From the NCBI GenBank assembly GCA_030789695.1, contig CM061139.1, forward strand, positions 110,520,837-110,584,836: a stretch of DNA of 64,000 bases, given 5' to 3'. Position 1 is the first letter of the stretch. Each line of letters opens with the position of its first letter. The position numbers were made by a program, and so were the translations under genes. A model generated the notes under the pieces. It was not told the DNA's origin. It saw only the letters and a program-made list of their open reading frames with translations, and made no database searches. The stretch is from Scilla litardierei (lineage: Eukaryota; Streptophyta; Magnoliopsida; Asparagales; Asparagaceae). Positions 1 through 12,500 of the stretch are shown here, one piece after another.

Positions 1-1017
1 AGAACGGGACCTTAAAGGAAATGATGAATGTTATGCTTTTGAGTTCGGAGATGTCTGATGACATGTGGGGGAAAGCTATTCTTTCAGCTTGTCATATTCT
101 TAACAGTGTACCCCATAAGAAAATAGACAAAACACCTTATGATATGTGGAAAGGTATACCCCCAACCTGAGTTTTCTTATAGTGTGGGGGTGTTTGGCCA
201 AGGTAGGTCTACCTGACTTTAAGAAGTCCAACATTGGACCCAAGACCTATGATGTGTTTATTGGTTATGCTCATCGCAGTGCTGCTTATAGATTCATGTC
301 TTTAAAACATCACTCTATTTCTGAGTCTAAAGATGCAGAATTTTTTGAACATGTTTTTCCTTTGAAAAAGGAAATAAATGAATCCATGTCTCGTATGCCT
401 ATTGATGTTTCTATGCCAGCTCCTTCAACATTATCTGATGATGTGCATACAAATAGTCCTACTTTTACTAGTATTATTAATGATGAACATATAAGGAGTA
501 ATAGGCAAAGAACTGAAACCAACTTTGGACCTGACTTCATCACTGCTTTATTATCAGAAAATGCATGTATCGATTAGCTTAGTGATGAGCTTGTGTCTGC
601 CTTTATGATAAAACTTATGATAAGGAAATGAGATCCATTAACTCTAGTTTTTTTAAAGAGGCTATTAAAGGCGAGCTTGATTCTATTGTTTCTAACCAAA
701 CTTGGTAATTGACTGAGTTACCTAAAGATAGTAGACCCATTAGTAGTAAATGGATCTTCAAGAAAAATATGAGTCCTGATGGTTCAATAGAAAATTTCAA
801 AACTAGAGTTGTGATTAGGGGGTTTACCCAAAAGAAATGCTTAGACTATTTTGATACTTATTCTCATGTGACCAAGATTGCTACGATAAGAACTCTAATT
901 GCCTTAGCTGCAATTCATGAGTTAGTTGTACATCAAATGGATGTGACAACATTTTTAAATGGTGGCCTAAAGGAAGAAATCTACATATCCCAATCCGAGG
1001 GGTTTGTGTTTGTTGGT
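1..1017 (+). pseudogene. Ty1/copia pol fragment, integrase end to reverse transcriptase start (block 1 of 3)
   Basis: Conceptual translation gives the C-terminal part of a copia integrase (ending in motifs such as TPYDMWKG near 140-160), then after a frame change the linker at 146-577 and the start of the reverse transcriptase at 709-1017, with the typical SKWIFKKN, RVVIRGFTQK and HQMDVTTFLNG motifs. The reading frame is broken by stops at 575-577 and near 706 and by frame changes, so it cannot make a protein. The type resembles Tnt1/Tork copia elements. It stops abruptly where the LARD element begins. The same reading resumes at 8002 (GQENKVCKLRSSLYGLKQS), so this is one gene split by a later insertion. 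The integrase start and gag lie outside the window. Confidence 0.9.
1013..1017. repeat. Target-site duplication TTGGT (left copy)
   Basis: TTGGT directly precedes the 5' LTR and is repeated at 8002-8006 just after the 3' LTR. A perfect 5-bp duplication is what an LTR-retrotransposon integrase leaves, and it fixes the outer borders of the LARD element. Confidence 0.93.
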
Positions 1018-3127
1018 TGATGTGTCATTATATTCCACATTTTATCGATGAGATTACACGTCAAAATGATTGCTCAATTACATATTTCATACGTTTTTAC
1101 ACTATTATTTGGAATGATATGACTTTCGGAGCGTTTATGTCCATTTCAGGGATTTGGAGCGATATTGGAGCAATTTGGAGTCGATAAGACGATCGGCGAC
1201 GTGAGAGCACCAATGAGACTCATGATGACATGCTCGAGGTGCCAAAGAAGAATACTGGAGCAAGGAAGGGGCAAGAGAGAAAGTCGCGCGATCGAGCTAT
1301 GATGCGGCGAAGGAATCGAGCGACCCGAAGTGCTGAAAACAGGACAGCCGTGCACTATTTCTAAATCTGCTATCACCTGGGATTTTTCACTATTTTTCTG
1401 ATATATGTCCCAGGTAGTAGACTTCAAGATGGTTCCAACTCCACCAAGAACGTGCCAATCGGAGGTCGGATGAACCCTGAGGAATTTCTGCAAGTTGATT
1501 GTGCAGTTCTGAAATTGTTCTCAGCCGCCTACTCGGCCGAGTAGCACTCTACTCGGCCCGAGTCGTGCACTACATGGTCAGAATGCTGTTTTTGGTGTCT
1601 GACTCGACCGAGCAACCTTCTACTCAGTCCGAGCAACCTCCTACTCGGCCCGAGTCATGTGCAAATGAGGCTGAAGTGCGTTTTTAGTCCCCAATCGACC
1701 GGGCAACCTCCTACACGGTCCGAGCAACCTCCTACTCGGCCCGAGTAACCTCCTACTCGGCCCGAGTAACCTCCTACTCGACCGAGCAGTACCGAATCAG
1801 CCCGGGTTGGCAGAGTGATGTATTTTGGGGGATTTGATTCTCAGTAAAACTCGGACCGAGCAACCTACTACTCGGTCCGATATGCCGAACGACTCGACCG
1901 AGCAGCTTTGTGCTCAGACCGAGTCACTGTGGGCCCATTTCTTGTCATGCGCCCGGATTTTTGGAGTGGGTTTTTAGCGAGGGTTTTCTGTAGGGGAAAG
2001 GAGGAGGCGGTCTGGGGGACTCCATTCGGAGCTTTTACGGAGACTTTTAGATTAGATTTTGAGGAGATTTTTGTATACTTTTCTAAAGAGAATTTTTAGA
2101 TCTTTCTTAGACTTTTGTGGAGATGATCTTTTGGAGAGTTTGGCTATGCCCTAGGCCACTCCTTGGTATCAAGATAAGTATTTTTGCCCTTTTTTTAATT
2201 CTTTTATTATTTCTTTGTGATTTAGTATTGTTTATCCATTCTTGATGCATACAATGAATTCTTTGTGCGTTATATTATCTATTGATATTGCTATGCTTGA
2301 GTAGTCTTTTCTAGGGCTAAGAGATTAGCCCATGGAACTTAGGATTTAGACGCAAAGTTGGGATTTTTATGGTGCGTTGGTTATAAATGAGGTTGTATTT
2401 TGGTTGATCTATTAAAATCCCTAGGAGAATTCGTACTGAGATCGGGCCCACGGTCGGTGGAATCAATTAGCTTAAGCAATATCCTACAGATTTAATTAGA
2501 GAGTTAGTGGATTCAACCGAGGCACGTGACCATTCTCGGCTCGTGCCTTGAGGGGATCCACCGATGAACTATATAACTAATTAACGGCTACCGCCATTGC
2601 GTCAATAAGAGCCACCAAAATACCTCGAAGCTCTAACCCACGAGAGTGGTACAAGTTGAGAGCATTCGAACCACGAGAGTGGTGAGATTATCGTAGATCC
2701 TTAATGCACGTATTATGTGCACCTACGGGCTAATGTGATACGTTAGATTCATGGTGCTTAGAACCATGAATTCTACATTCTAGATGCTACGATCCCCCAA
2801 TTAAGCCAACGCAACGTAAGAGTCCCAACCTAGCGTCGACATCTGACAGTCCTAGTGGTGAGTCATAAAGCCCTAGTCTTTTGTATTTTATTTCTCTCTT
2901 TCTTTGTGTGGAACCCCATATTTGCAACATCGAGTGACACGACGTTCGCATCCATCACCATCATGACCCTCCGCACTTCACATCCACCAATAAACCAACA
3001 AGTCTAACTCAACCTAGGAGTAGATAGGTAGTATAGTACCGCTTCCCCGTGTTCGATACCCGCTTGTCACTATACCGTGCGCTTGCGATAAACGACATCG
3101 TTTCAGGAGTTGATTCCGGACGTATCA
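1018..3127 (+). repeat. 5' LTR of the LARD element
   Basis: This LTR is 2110 bp and starts TGATGTGTCA at the same point as the second copy at 5750. The two copies align through their length with scattered substitutions and short indels, so the insertion is not recent. Positions about 1525-1920 carry many short palindromic motifs of the CTCGGCCCGAG type. The ORFs inside it are shadows of non-coding LTR sequence. Confidence 0.92.
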
Positions 3128-3133
3128 AGTTTA

Positions 3134-3150
3134 TGGCACCGTTGTCGGGG
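3134..3150 (+). promoter_or_regulatory. Primer-binding site, tRNA-Asp-like
   Basis: TGGCACCGTTGTCGGGG starts six bases after the 5' LTR. It matches the plant tRNA-Asp(GTC) complement TGGCGCCGTTGCCGGGG at all but two positions, the usual primer site of Tat/Athila-type gypsy elements. Confidence 0.8.
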
Positions 3151-3377
3151 ATGCGTTCCACTATATTATCTATTTATCACAATTAGGTTGATTAGATTGC
3201 GTAAAAAATCAAAAAAAAAAATCAAAAAAAATCAGAAAAATAAAAAAAAATAAAAAACACACACAGAGAGAGAGAGAGAGAGAGAAATTTTTCCCCTCCA
3301 CCTGCTTTATCATTATTTCTATCTTCTTGTGCCACTGATATTTTTCTCCATGTATTTGTCTTTGTTTATCAGGTGCT

Positions 3378-4121
3378 ATGACTGAGATGGCTGAGCTTAT
3401 ATGGACCACATATTTTTATGCGCACCTTGATAGGATTCTTGCATGGCAGGCTGAGAACCTTGATGCTTCAACCTATGAGGAGACAATGGTCCTAGAGACT
3501 CTGCATCCACCTCATCCTTCCATGGACGCCGAGGACTATCCCAAAGAGCTTATTTCTTCCATTCCGGGAGAATCTTTTACTCCCTCGCACTTTGCTTTTG
3601 ATTCCCCTCATGTATATGATGTTTTTTATGATACAGATTTTGATGACTCATCGTGCCTTTTGCAGGATACATATACATATGATCAAAAGGTACGATGGGA
3701 CGTATACGAGGAGGAGAGCAAGGAGTTAGCACCCATGGATGTTATTGAATATGATCAGGAGGTGCGATGGGATGAGTCTGACGATGATGAGGAGTGGCCA
3801 GATGAGATCCACACTCATACGCCAGAGTTGCCTGAAAAGCTAGAGAAAAACGACGGAGAGTTGCCTGTCGTGGTGCATGAAAGCGGAGATACATTTTCAG
3901 GGAAGTGTCGTCAACCGATATTTATCTTGAATATTTCTTTTGATGACCTTCTTTGGAAAAATTTTATTTTGGGGGAAAAATTTCCACATCAGATTGATGC
4001 GGCTCATCTCTTGCAGGGTACAGGTGGAGTCCTTGGGGAGATGCTAGGAGCCGTATTGCTGAAATCTGATGGAGCTCGTGGAGATACGCACCTGGCGGAG
4101 CCACGAAAAGTACAGATATAG
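3378..4121 (+). CDS. Acidic ORF in the LARD interior, unknown function
   Basis: This open frame of 247 codons begins 227 bp after the primer site, after an A-rich and (AG)n stretch. The product is strongly acidic, with runs such as DESDDDEEWPDE near residues 130-142 and two similar blocks around YDQKVRWDVYEEE and YDQEVRWDESDDD, suggesting a short internal duplication. There is no zinc knuckle, protease or polymerase motif and no clear membrane segment. It occupies the place of gag in an autonomous relative, so a relic or highly diverged gag is possible but not shown. Whether it is translated is unknown. Confidence 0.4.
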   Translation: MTEMAELIWTTYFYAHLDRILAWQAENLDASTYEETMVLETLHPPHPSMDAEDYPKELISSIPGESFTPSHFAFDSPHVYDVFYDTDFDDSSCLLQDTYTYDQKVRWDVYEEESKELAPMDVIEYDQEVRWDESDDDEEWPDEIHTHTPELPEKLEKNDGELPVVVHESGDTFSGKCRQPIFILNISFDDLLWKNFILGEKFPHQIDAAHLLQGTGGVLGEMLGAVLLKSDGARGDTHLAEPRKVQI

Positions 4122-5749
4122 CAGTTGCCTGCACCAGCAAAGATTCTGGATCCGCCTTTTGCTACAGGGGCTACCAATCTAGTAGTGTAGTATTTTATGC
4201 TTTCAATAAACTCGAATCCTCTCGACAGCGAGAGGACCGTATAGGATTTTATAAGTTTTTTTAGTTTAATAAATTCACCCCATATGATGGCTCATTTATC
4301 TTTTGCTCCCAACCCTCTACTTATCATGCTTACCCACCATTATATTCGGCGTTTATTTCGCCTCTCTCTCCAATTTTTATGTGATGTTTATGCTTGAGGG
4401 AGAGAGACCATTTTGTTGAGTGGCGCCCCCTATCTTGTCGTTGTCCTCTATTTATATCATATACACATTGAGGACAATGTGATGTTTAAGCTTGGGGGAG
4501 TGCATAGTGCACGCACTTTGCTTTATCGTGAAATACACTTCGTATTTTCCATATGAACCATGTTCACTCTTATAGTTATGTCTCAAATGCTTTATTTTTT
4601 TTATGAAATATCGTGGATTTATTTTTTTATGAACGTTGATATCTGTCAGATTAGAGTTTAATTCCTTGATTAGTGTATCTTTGTTAATATGATTTTTCAT
4701 AGTTGAATCCATAGTTTCACAACTATATTCTCGAAACAGTTAAGTTAAAAATGAATGAATCAACTCTGAAAATTATTTGACACTTACGTGATTTGCTTGA
4801 TAATTCTATTGCTTCATGGATGTTTAGTGATTCAAAAGAGATAGGATAACCCCACGACAACCAAAGTAGTGATGATTAGAATTCCTGAAACCGAGCCATG
4901 TCTAAATTCTATGCTTTTTCTTTTTCTTTTGTGAATAGCCAGTACATGATCTTCTGCTCATATTTTGCATTCCATCGCATTTACGTGAGTTTGCAAAAAT
5001 CCCAAAAATACAAAAATCAAACAAATATCTTGAATAAAAGGCCCTAGGCGTTCTTCGTAATCCGATGCCCTAAGATCGTCTGGTCTGGGATGCATAGGCC
5101 ACCTTTTGTATATATTGAGTTATCTCGTGTATACAAAGAAAGAAAAAATGGGTATGAAATATTCATATAGCCAAAAACAATATAAAACTATAAAAATCCC
5201 ATATCCTTATCTCCATTTCTATATAGAACTAAGACATGGCAAAGTTGATGGGTTCTAGGAGTCTTGAAATGGTCGTAGTGTGATGATGCCTTACCTTGAT
5301 TGATTTTTCTAAATTCATTCCATGACGTATAACAAAATACCACGCATGCTTGAAAATGTTTGGTCATGACATATTATACTGCTTAGAGAATGAGTTGTGA
5401 ACATTGGTTTCATTTCTGTGAACTTAGTATATTGCATGATAAACTATGATGTGATATAACTCTAATATCTTTTTATTGCTTATCAAGTTCATTTTATTTA
5501 TTGAAATCCACGTTATTTCAATTTGAGCGAGATTTAATTATTTGGGGTGCATATGTGTTCTAATTTCATATTGACGCGTGTTCACGAGATCTTTCATATC
5601 TTAGGTTCTTGTATTTTTTCTGAATTTAAGATTGAACCACTTGTCTCCATTTACACATCACCGCCTCACATCTTCATTGTATCGCACTCCCGGGTTAGCT
5701 TCTTACTAGTCTTCCTCGAGGACGAGTAAGAGGTAAACTTGGGGGATTT
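4122..5749 (+). other. Non-coding LARD interior with polypurine tract
   Basis: This stretch of 1.6 kb has no supported gene. It contains the motif GAGGACAATG...GCTTGGGGGAG at 4471-4500. Just before the 3' LTR lies the polypurine-type stretch AACTTGGGGGATTT (5736-5749), expected to prime plus-strand synthesis. Confidence 0.75.
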
Positions 5750-8001
5750 TGATGTGTCATTATATTCCACATTTTATCGATGAGATTACACGTCAAAATG
5801 ATTGCTCAATTACATATTTCATACGCTTTTACGCTATTATTTGGAATAATATGACTTTCGGAGCGTTTATATCCATTTCAGGGATTTGGAGCGATATTGG
5901 AGCAATTTGGAGTCGATAAGACGATCAGCGACGTGAGATCACCAATGAGACTCATGATGACATACTCGAGGTGTCAAAGAAGAATACTGTAGCAAGTAAG
6001 GGGCAAGAAAAAAAGTCGCACGAACGAGCTATGATGCGGTGAAGGAATCGAGCGACCCGAAGTGCTGAAAACAGGACAGCTGTACACTATTTCTAACTTT
6101 GCTATCACCTGTGATTTTTTATTATTTTTATGATATTTTTCCCAGGTAGTAGACTTCAAGACGGTTCCAAAGCCACCAAGAACGTGCCAATCGGAGGTCA
6201 GATGAGCCTTGAGAAATTTCTGCAAGTTGATGGTGCAGTTCTGAAATTGTTCTCAGCAGCCTACTCGGCCGAGTAGCACTCTACTCAGCCCGAGTCGTGC
6301 ACTACACGGTCAGAATGCTGTTTTTGTTGTCTAACTCGATCGAGCAACCTTCTACTCCGTCCGAGCAACCTCCTACTCGGCCCGAGTCATGTGCAAATGA
6401 GGCTGAAGTGCGTTTTTAGTCCCCAATCGAGCAACCTCCTACTGGGCCCGAGTAACCTCCTACTCGATCGAGCAGCACCGAATCAGCCCGGGTTGACAGA
6501 GTGACATATTTTGGGGGCTTTGATTCTCTGTAAAACTCGGACCGAGCAACCTACTACTCGGTCCGAGCTGCCGAACGACTCGACCGAGCAGCTTTGTGCT
6601 CGGACCGAGTCATTGTGGGCCCATTTCTTGTCATGCGCCCGGATTTTTGGAGTGGGTTTTTAGCGAGGGTTTTCTGTAGGGAAAAGGAGGCGGTGGTCTG
6701 AGGGACTCCATTCGGTGCTTTTACGGAGACTTTTAGATTAGATTTTAAGGAGATTTTTGTATACTTTTATAAAGAGAATATTTAGATCTTTCTTAGACTT
6801 TTGTGTAGACGATCTTTTGGGGAGTTTGGCTATGCCCTAGGCCCCTCCTTGGTATCAAGATAAGTATGTTTGCCCTTTGTTTAATTCTTTTATTATTTCT
6901 TTGTGATTTAGTATTGTTTATCCATTCTTGATGCATGCAATGAATTCTTTGTGCGTTATATTATTTATTGATATTGCTATGCTTGAGTAGTCTTTTCTAG
7001 GGCTAAGAGATTAGCCCATGGAACTTAGGATTTAGGGATGAGAATGGGCAGGCCCAAAGCCTGATTGGGCTTCCAATTGGGTATGCCACATCATCATCCC
7101 TACCAATCCTTCACAAATCTTTCTAGAATTAGTGAAGGATTGGTAGGGATGATGGTGTGGCATACCCAATTGAAAGCCCAATCGGGCTTTGGGCCTGCCC
7201 ATTCTCATCCCTATTAGGATTTAGACGCAAAGTTGAGATTTTTATGGTGCGTTGGTTATAAATGGGGTTGTATTTTGGTTGATCTATTAAAATCCCTAGG
7301 AGAATTCGTACTGAGATCGTGCCCACGGTCGGTGAATCGATTAGCTTAAGGAATATCCTACGGATTTAATTAGAGAGTTAGTGGATTCAACCGAGGCACG
7401 TGACCATGCCCGGCCCGTGCCTTGAGGGGATCCACCGATGAACTATATAACTAATTGACGGCTACCGCCATTGCGTCAATAAGAGCCACCAAAATATCTC
7501 GAAGCTCTAACCCACGAGAGTGGTACGAGTTGAGAGCATTCGAACCACGAGAGTGGTGAGATTATCGTATATCCTTAATGCACGCATTATGTGCACCTAC
7601 GGGCTAATGTGATACGTTAGATTCATGGTGCTTAGAACCATGAATTCTACATTCTAGATGCTATGTTCCCCCAATTAAGCCAACGCAACGTAAGAGTCTC
7701 AACCTAGCGTCAACATCCGACAGTCCTAGTGGCGAGTCCTAAAGCCCTAGTCTTTTGTATTTTATTTCTCTCTTTCTTTGTGTGGAACCCCATATTTGCA
7801 AGATCGAGTGACACGACGTTCGCATCCATCACCATCATGACCCTCCGCACTTCACATCCACCAATAAACCCGCAAGTCTAACTCAACCTAGGAGTAGATA
7901 GGTAGTATAGAACCGCTTCTCCGTGTTCGATACCCGCTTGCCACTATACCGTGCGCTTGCGGTAAACGACATCGTTTCGGGAGTTGATTCCGGACGCATC
8001 A
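5750..8001 (+). repeat. 3' LTR of the LARD element
   Basis: This second LTR copy is 2252 bp. It is longer than the 5' copy because of a 181-bp MITE plus 8-bp duplication at 7033-7221; it also lacks about 45 bp of the palindromic CTCGG array present in the 5' LTR. It ends CGGACGCATCA at 8001, followed by the TTGGT duplication. Confidence 0.92.
7033..7213. mobile_element. hAT-type MITE in the 3' LTR
   Basis: This 181-bp element is almost wholly inverted repeat: about 80 bp at the left (TAGGGATGAGAATGGGCAGG...) is mirrored at the right (...CCCATTCTCATCCCTA), around a short AT-rich centre. It is flanked by the 8-bp duplication TTAGGATT (7025-7032 and 7214-7221). The 5' LTR has the uninterrupted site, proving the insertion came after the two LTRs formed. 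The TAGGG terminus and 8-bp duplication fit the hAT superfamily. It codes for nothing. Confidence 0.93.
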
Positions 8002-9026
8002 TTGGTCAAGAGAATAAGGTATGCAAGCTTAGAAGTTCTCTATATGGTTTAAAGCAATCACCTAAGCAATGATATGAGAAGTTTAATAGCACTTTAGTGA
8101 GAAATGGTTATATTATGAATACATCTGAATTTTGTGTTTATTCTAAACTAATAGGATCAGATTGTGTGATTATATACCTATATGTAGATGACATGTTGAT
8201 TTTTGGGAATAATCTGGACGTTGTGAATAATACCAAGAATTTCTTGGCATCTCAGTTTGAGATAAAATACCTAGGAGAAGCTGATGTTATTTTAGGAGTT
8301 AGAGTTATTAGAAACTCCAGTTGCATCTCATTGTGTCAATCTCATTACGTGGAAAAGGTGCTGAAAAAATTCAACTGCTTTGATGTTGTGCATGTTAGAT
8401 CTCCCTATGACCCTTGCATGCACTTGAAAAAGAATTTGGGCGAGAGTGTTTCTTAACCTGAATATGCTAAAATCATAGAAAATGTGATGTTTCTCATGAA
8501 CTGTACTCGACCTGATATAGCCTTTGAGGTTAGTAAGCTAAGTTGTTATACTCATAACCCTAGTAACAAACATTGGAATGTTCTTCATCGTTTACTAAAA
8601 TACCTGAAAGGAAATATTTATTGATGTTTACATTTTTGCAAATTTCCTACCGTTTAAGAATGATTTTGTGATGCAAACTGGGTTTCAATATTGATGAAAT
8701 AAGTTCAACTAGTGGTTTTGTTTTTACTTTGGGTGGAGGCGTTATATCATGGAAGTCTTCTAAACAGACACGTATAGCACGATTCACCATGGAATCTGAA
8801 TTCATTGATATGGAGTTGGCATGGCAAGAAGCTGAATGGTTTAGAAACTTGTTAGGAGACGTGCCACTGTGGGGGGAAAAACTACGTCAGTTTTCCTTCA
8901 TTGTGATTCTCAAGCAGCCATTGGAGTTGCTAAAAATAGTGTCTACAACCGGAAGAAAAGACACATACGCATCAGGCACGGTGTGGTTAAATAACTCCTG
9001 AAAAATGGAGTAATTTCTTTGAAATA
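8002..9026 (+). pseudogene. Ty1/copia pol fragment, reverse transcriptase and RNase H (block 2 of 3)
   Basis: The reading broken at 1017 continues here: YGLKQSPKQ, the RT catalytic YVDD box (8181-8192), YLGEADVILGV, NCTRPDIAFEVSKL, then the RNase H region ([36 protein letters not shown]). Stops interrupt it (for example after KQSPKQ near 8070, at 8454-8456 and around 8624-8660) and the frame shifts near 8870. It ends at 9026, where a solo LTR was inserted into the codons for SLKYV. It is a dead copy. Confidence 0.92.
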
Positions 9027-9522
9027 TGTAATGGCCTAGTTGACATGTACGGCAATGTATGTGTTTTTGTGTGATATATAGTATAATTAGCATGTAGTGT
9101 GTATGGAAGATACGTAGTGTGCAGAGTAAATAACTATTTGGTTGGCTATATGTGTACCTATAAGGATGAATAGTATGTGTATTTGTGTGATACATAGTGT
9201 ATATACCATTGCATACTTGTTTGTCTTTATACGGTGTGTGTAGTGTGTATAGTATTATTGTGGTGTGTATAGTATATAGCCTACTTGGTTGCCTATTAAT
9301 TGCTTATATGGGTGACTGTGGATTTATAAGAATCGGTTGCTTGATTTTATGAATGGGTGATGTCATGGATGGCTATGAGGGTGTAATATGGTGTATGTAG
9401 TAGTGCCCTTTTAAGCCTAGTGTATTTGGATGATGTAGTTGAAATTTAGTAGTTATATATATTATATAAGTGTAGTAATGGTGATGGCATGGTTGTATTA
9501 TCCTTGGATGTGTATGCATATA

Positions 9523-9572
<50 letters not shown>

Positions 9573-12500
9573 TAGGTAGTAGTGTATTATTTTTTATGGT
9601 TATTATTAGTATTGTTCTTGTGAATATTAGTGGTAGTATTGTTATTGTTTTTGTTGTTGTTATTAGTGAATGACATTGTTGTGGTATGTGGGGGGGGGTG
9701 GGGGGTGGGGGGGTGTGTGTGTGTGCATAGTGGTTAATTATTAGTGTAGTAGTAAGAGTGGGATGTGTGTATAGAAGTGTGTCTTTAGTAATTAAAGGAG
9801 GGAGTATGGAAGAAAGGGGTGTGTATTTAGTAAGATACCATTCTTACATGATAAGTCATGGATTTATGATAAAAGAAAAAGAAAAATAAAAAGGGAAAGA
9901 AAAGACAAAGTTAAGAATATTTTAGAAGAGTAGAGAAAGGGATGGAAGCATGTAGAACTAACCCCTCTTTAATAACTCTCATTATTTTCTCCTCTATTAT
10001 TTTTTCATCAAATTTCTCTCTCCCACCTCCCTCCATTTCTCACGGCCTCTCCCCTCTTCCATTTCTCCCATTTTGCAAGCATTCAATTCATTTTCCCCTT
10101 CTTTAGAATCATTTAGCACCCTTAATCAAATGCTAATAAATGGGATTGAAGGAAGCTTTAAAGGGAGATTTAAAGGAGAAGTTCAAGAGCTTTAAGGGTG
10201 GAGTTTTTGGAGCAAACCTAGGAGCTTTTAATGGGATCTTAAAGGAGGATTTGGAGGGTGTTAAAGCTTGGATCATAATGGGAATTTTTAGAATGTTAAT
10301 TGCATAGTAATTTTTAGAATCAAGTTCTCATCTTGTGTTGGATTGCATCTCCTTGTTTAAAAGTTAGCATCTTGTCATTTGGTGATGATAAAATTAGCAT
10401 TTTGCTAAATGATTATGAATTAATGTCCAAGATGCCATCTTTATTTAGAATCCATGAGAAAGATGACACTTTTGTGTTGTTAGTTCACTTTATTTGTTAA
10501 TTCATTTGGAAAGTTGTAATCTTTATTGTGTTATTTGCAAGATTGGACTCTTTTTCATGCAAGCTAACATATTTATCAAAGCTTAATGCACATGTTAGTG
10601 TTTGGATGAAGAAGCCAAGGCTTGGTTGATGAAACTAGTTATTTATCTTGGTGTTGTTGAATTTTGGGATAGAAATATATGCTATTTGTTTGGCTTAAAT
10701 CTCATAAATCAGTCTTGAGAATGACTTGAAAATTTTATGGCTGAAGCATAGGACCTTAACTCCAACTTTCATGTTGAACACCTCGTCTAATTCAGATTAG
10801 AAGTATGGGTAAAAATTCATCCATTTTAGAATGTCTGTTTTTCCTCAACCTGTACATATTTTACGAAAACATCGATCAGTCCCTCAATTCTTAACGAAAT
10901 GGTGTGTTCTTGGTCTCGTTGGAAATTTAACTTCAAGCCCTACAACTTTGTAGCTTTCCACTTTTTCTGAATCTGTCCGCATTTAGGAGTAATCTGGTCC
11001 TCAAGTTAGGACAGTTTCTGTTTTACTTTCAAGCACTTGTATACCTTGCCGTAAATTCTGTATTAAATAGAATACTAATCAGAACATCATAAAAATTGAT
11101 ATATGTACTCACAACACCTATATCTATAACTTCCTTTTATATTTCATGACCATGTCCTATATAAAAATATGGAGTAAACTGCTATTGAATGTGACTGTTA
11201 CGAAATTCTCAGCAAGCTGTAATGCAAAACCTTCTTAATGAAAGTTGCACTCTTATAAGCATGCAAGTAAATAACTTCATGGCAATGTTATGCTAATGAA
11301 ATCAAGGTTGTGTACTCATCTTTTTCATAAGGGAGAAAGGTTACATTTTTGTGATAGCTCCTTAGCCAAAGTTTCCTAATAAACTTCTCATCCTTAATAT
11401 AAACCCAATTTGCATGATAATTGTACTCATGTTGCATGATAGCATGTTCATGTTCAAATTCATAACTAGCCTTCATGTTGCTTATTCTTGCAAGGTTTTT
11501 TAGCTTAACAATGCTTACATGTTGCATCAGGCCCTTGTTATGGAAAACTCCCTAAGTATTTACTAATGTTGTATCCCTAATGCTTGCATTTTAATTTAAG
11601 TTGCATTTTTAATTTGCGCTTGATTCAAGTTGTATTCTAGTTGTATTTTCAGTTCGAGGTGCATTTTAATTCAACTTACATTTGGGTTCATGTCTTGGTT
11701 GCATTTTAATTCAAGTGGTGGAACTTGTGTATGTCTTACTAGCTTGGTGGCATTTAAAAAGTGTAAGTGGTTTAATTGTCTTAAGGGAGCTATGTCATGG
11801 GGTATGCTTGTGGCATTATGTAAGGGACTCTATTTATTTCCTTTTAATTGGTTGCATTTGGGTGAAAATGAATGGCTAAGGCAAGTTGTTACATATGAAT
11901 TGGCTAAATGAATGGGAGATAAAGCTAGTTCCAATTTGGCCAAGGGCCGGTTGTGTAGTGGTTGTTATGTGATTCATGTTGTTACATGCTAGTCTTTTAA
12001 TTGAAATGCGAGCAAATCCTTGCTACCTCCTCTTATGACACCTAAATGTTGCATGCTAGCTCACTTAATTTGAGTATTAACAAATGGTTAAGTCCTCTTA
12101 AAGGAGGATGACACGGGGATTGGGGGACAATAAGTTGTGGTGAAAACATGAGGGGCTGGACAGTTGTGGTGGTTGGTGGCCCTCCTGTTCTTGTCCGAGT
12201 GGCGGAGAGTGGCGAAAATGAGGAGAATTGGAGAAAATGTGAAAGGGAAATAAGGAGAAAACATGGCTCCTTTAGTAAGAGCTTGTCTCGGGGAGTTTGC
12301 CTGTTCCACTCCAACTGGGGGTGAGGTCCAGTCCCAAGAGGATCTACCCACTACTTAGGGTCCAAAACACTTCAGATAACTTTCATTACTTTTGTAGCAT
12401 TATTAAATGTTACTTACTTGTACGTTCTTTACTTGTAGCCTTCCATGTTGTATACCCTTGTTATATACATCGCCTATTATAGTTCTTGTCGCTTGCGTTT

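Larger units (their letters stand above)
1018..8001 (+). mobile_element. Non-autonomous LTR retrotransposon (LARD, Tat/Retand-like)
   Basis: This 7.0-kb element has two long direct LTRs (1018-3127 and 5750-8001) beginning TGATG and ending CATCA or TATCA, with a perfect TTGGT target duplication. A tRNA-Asp-like primer site follows the 5' LTR and a G-rich polypurine tract precedes the 3' LTR. The 2.6-kb interior has no recognisable gag zinc knuckle, protease, RT or integrase, only one 247-codon ORF, so it must have been moved by proteins of another element. The internal sequence GAGGACAATG followed by AAGCTTGGGGGAG (4471-4500) and the matching GAGGACGAG...AACTTGGGGGA before the 3' LTR are of the kind found in Tat/Retand and Athila-type gypsy elements. 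It sits inside an older copia pol gene. Confidence 0.9.

Noticed and set aside
1525..1920. Regularly spaced repeats considered as a CRISPR array
   Set aside because: Plant LTR context, spacers are not unique and the repeat is a short degenerate palindrome; no cas genes.
1908..2099. 63-codon ORF in the LARD LTR
   Set aside because: Non-coding LTR; the homologous frame in the 3' LTR is not preserved as a gene.
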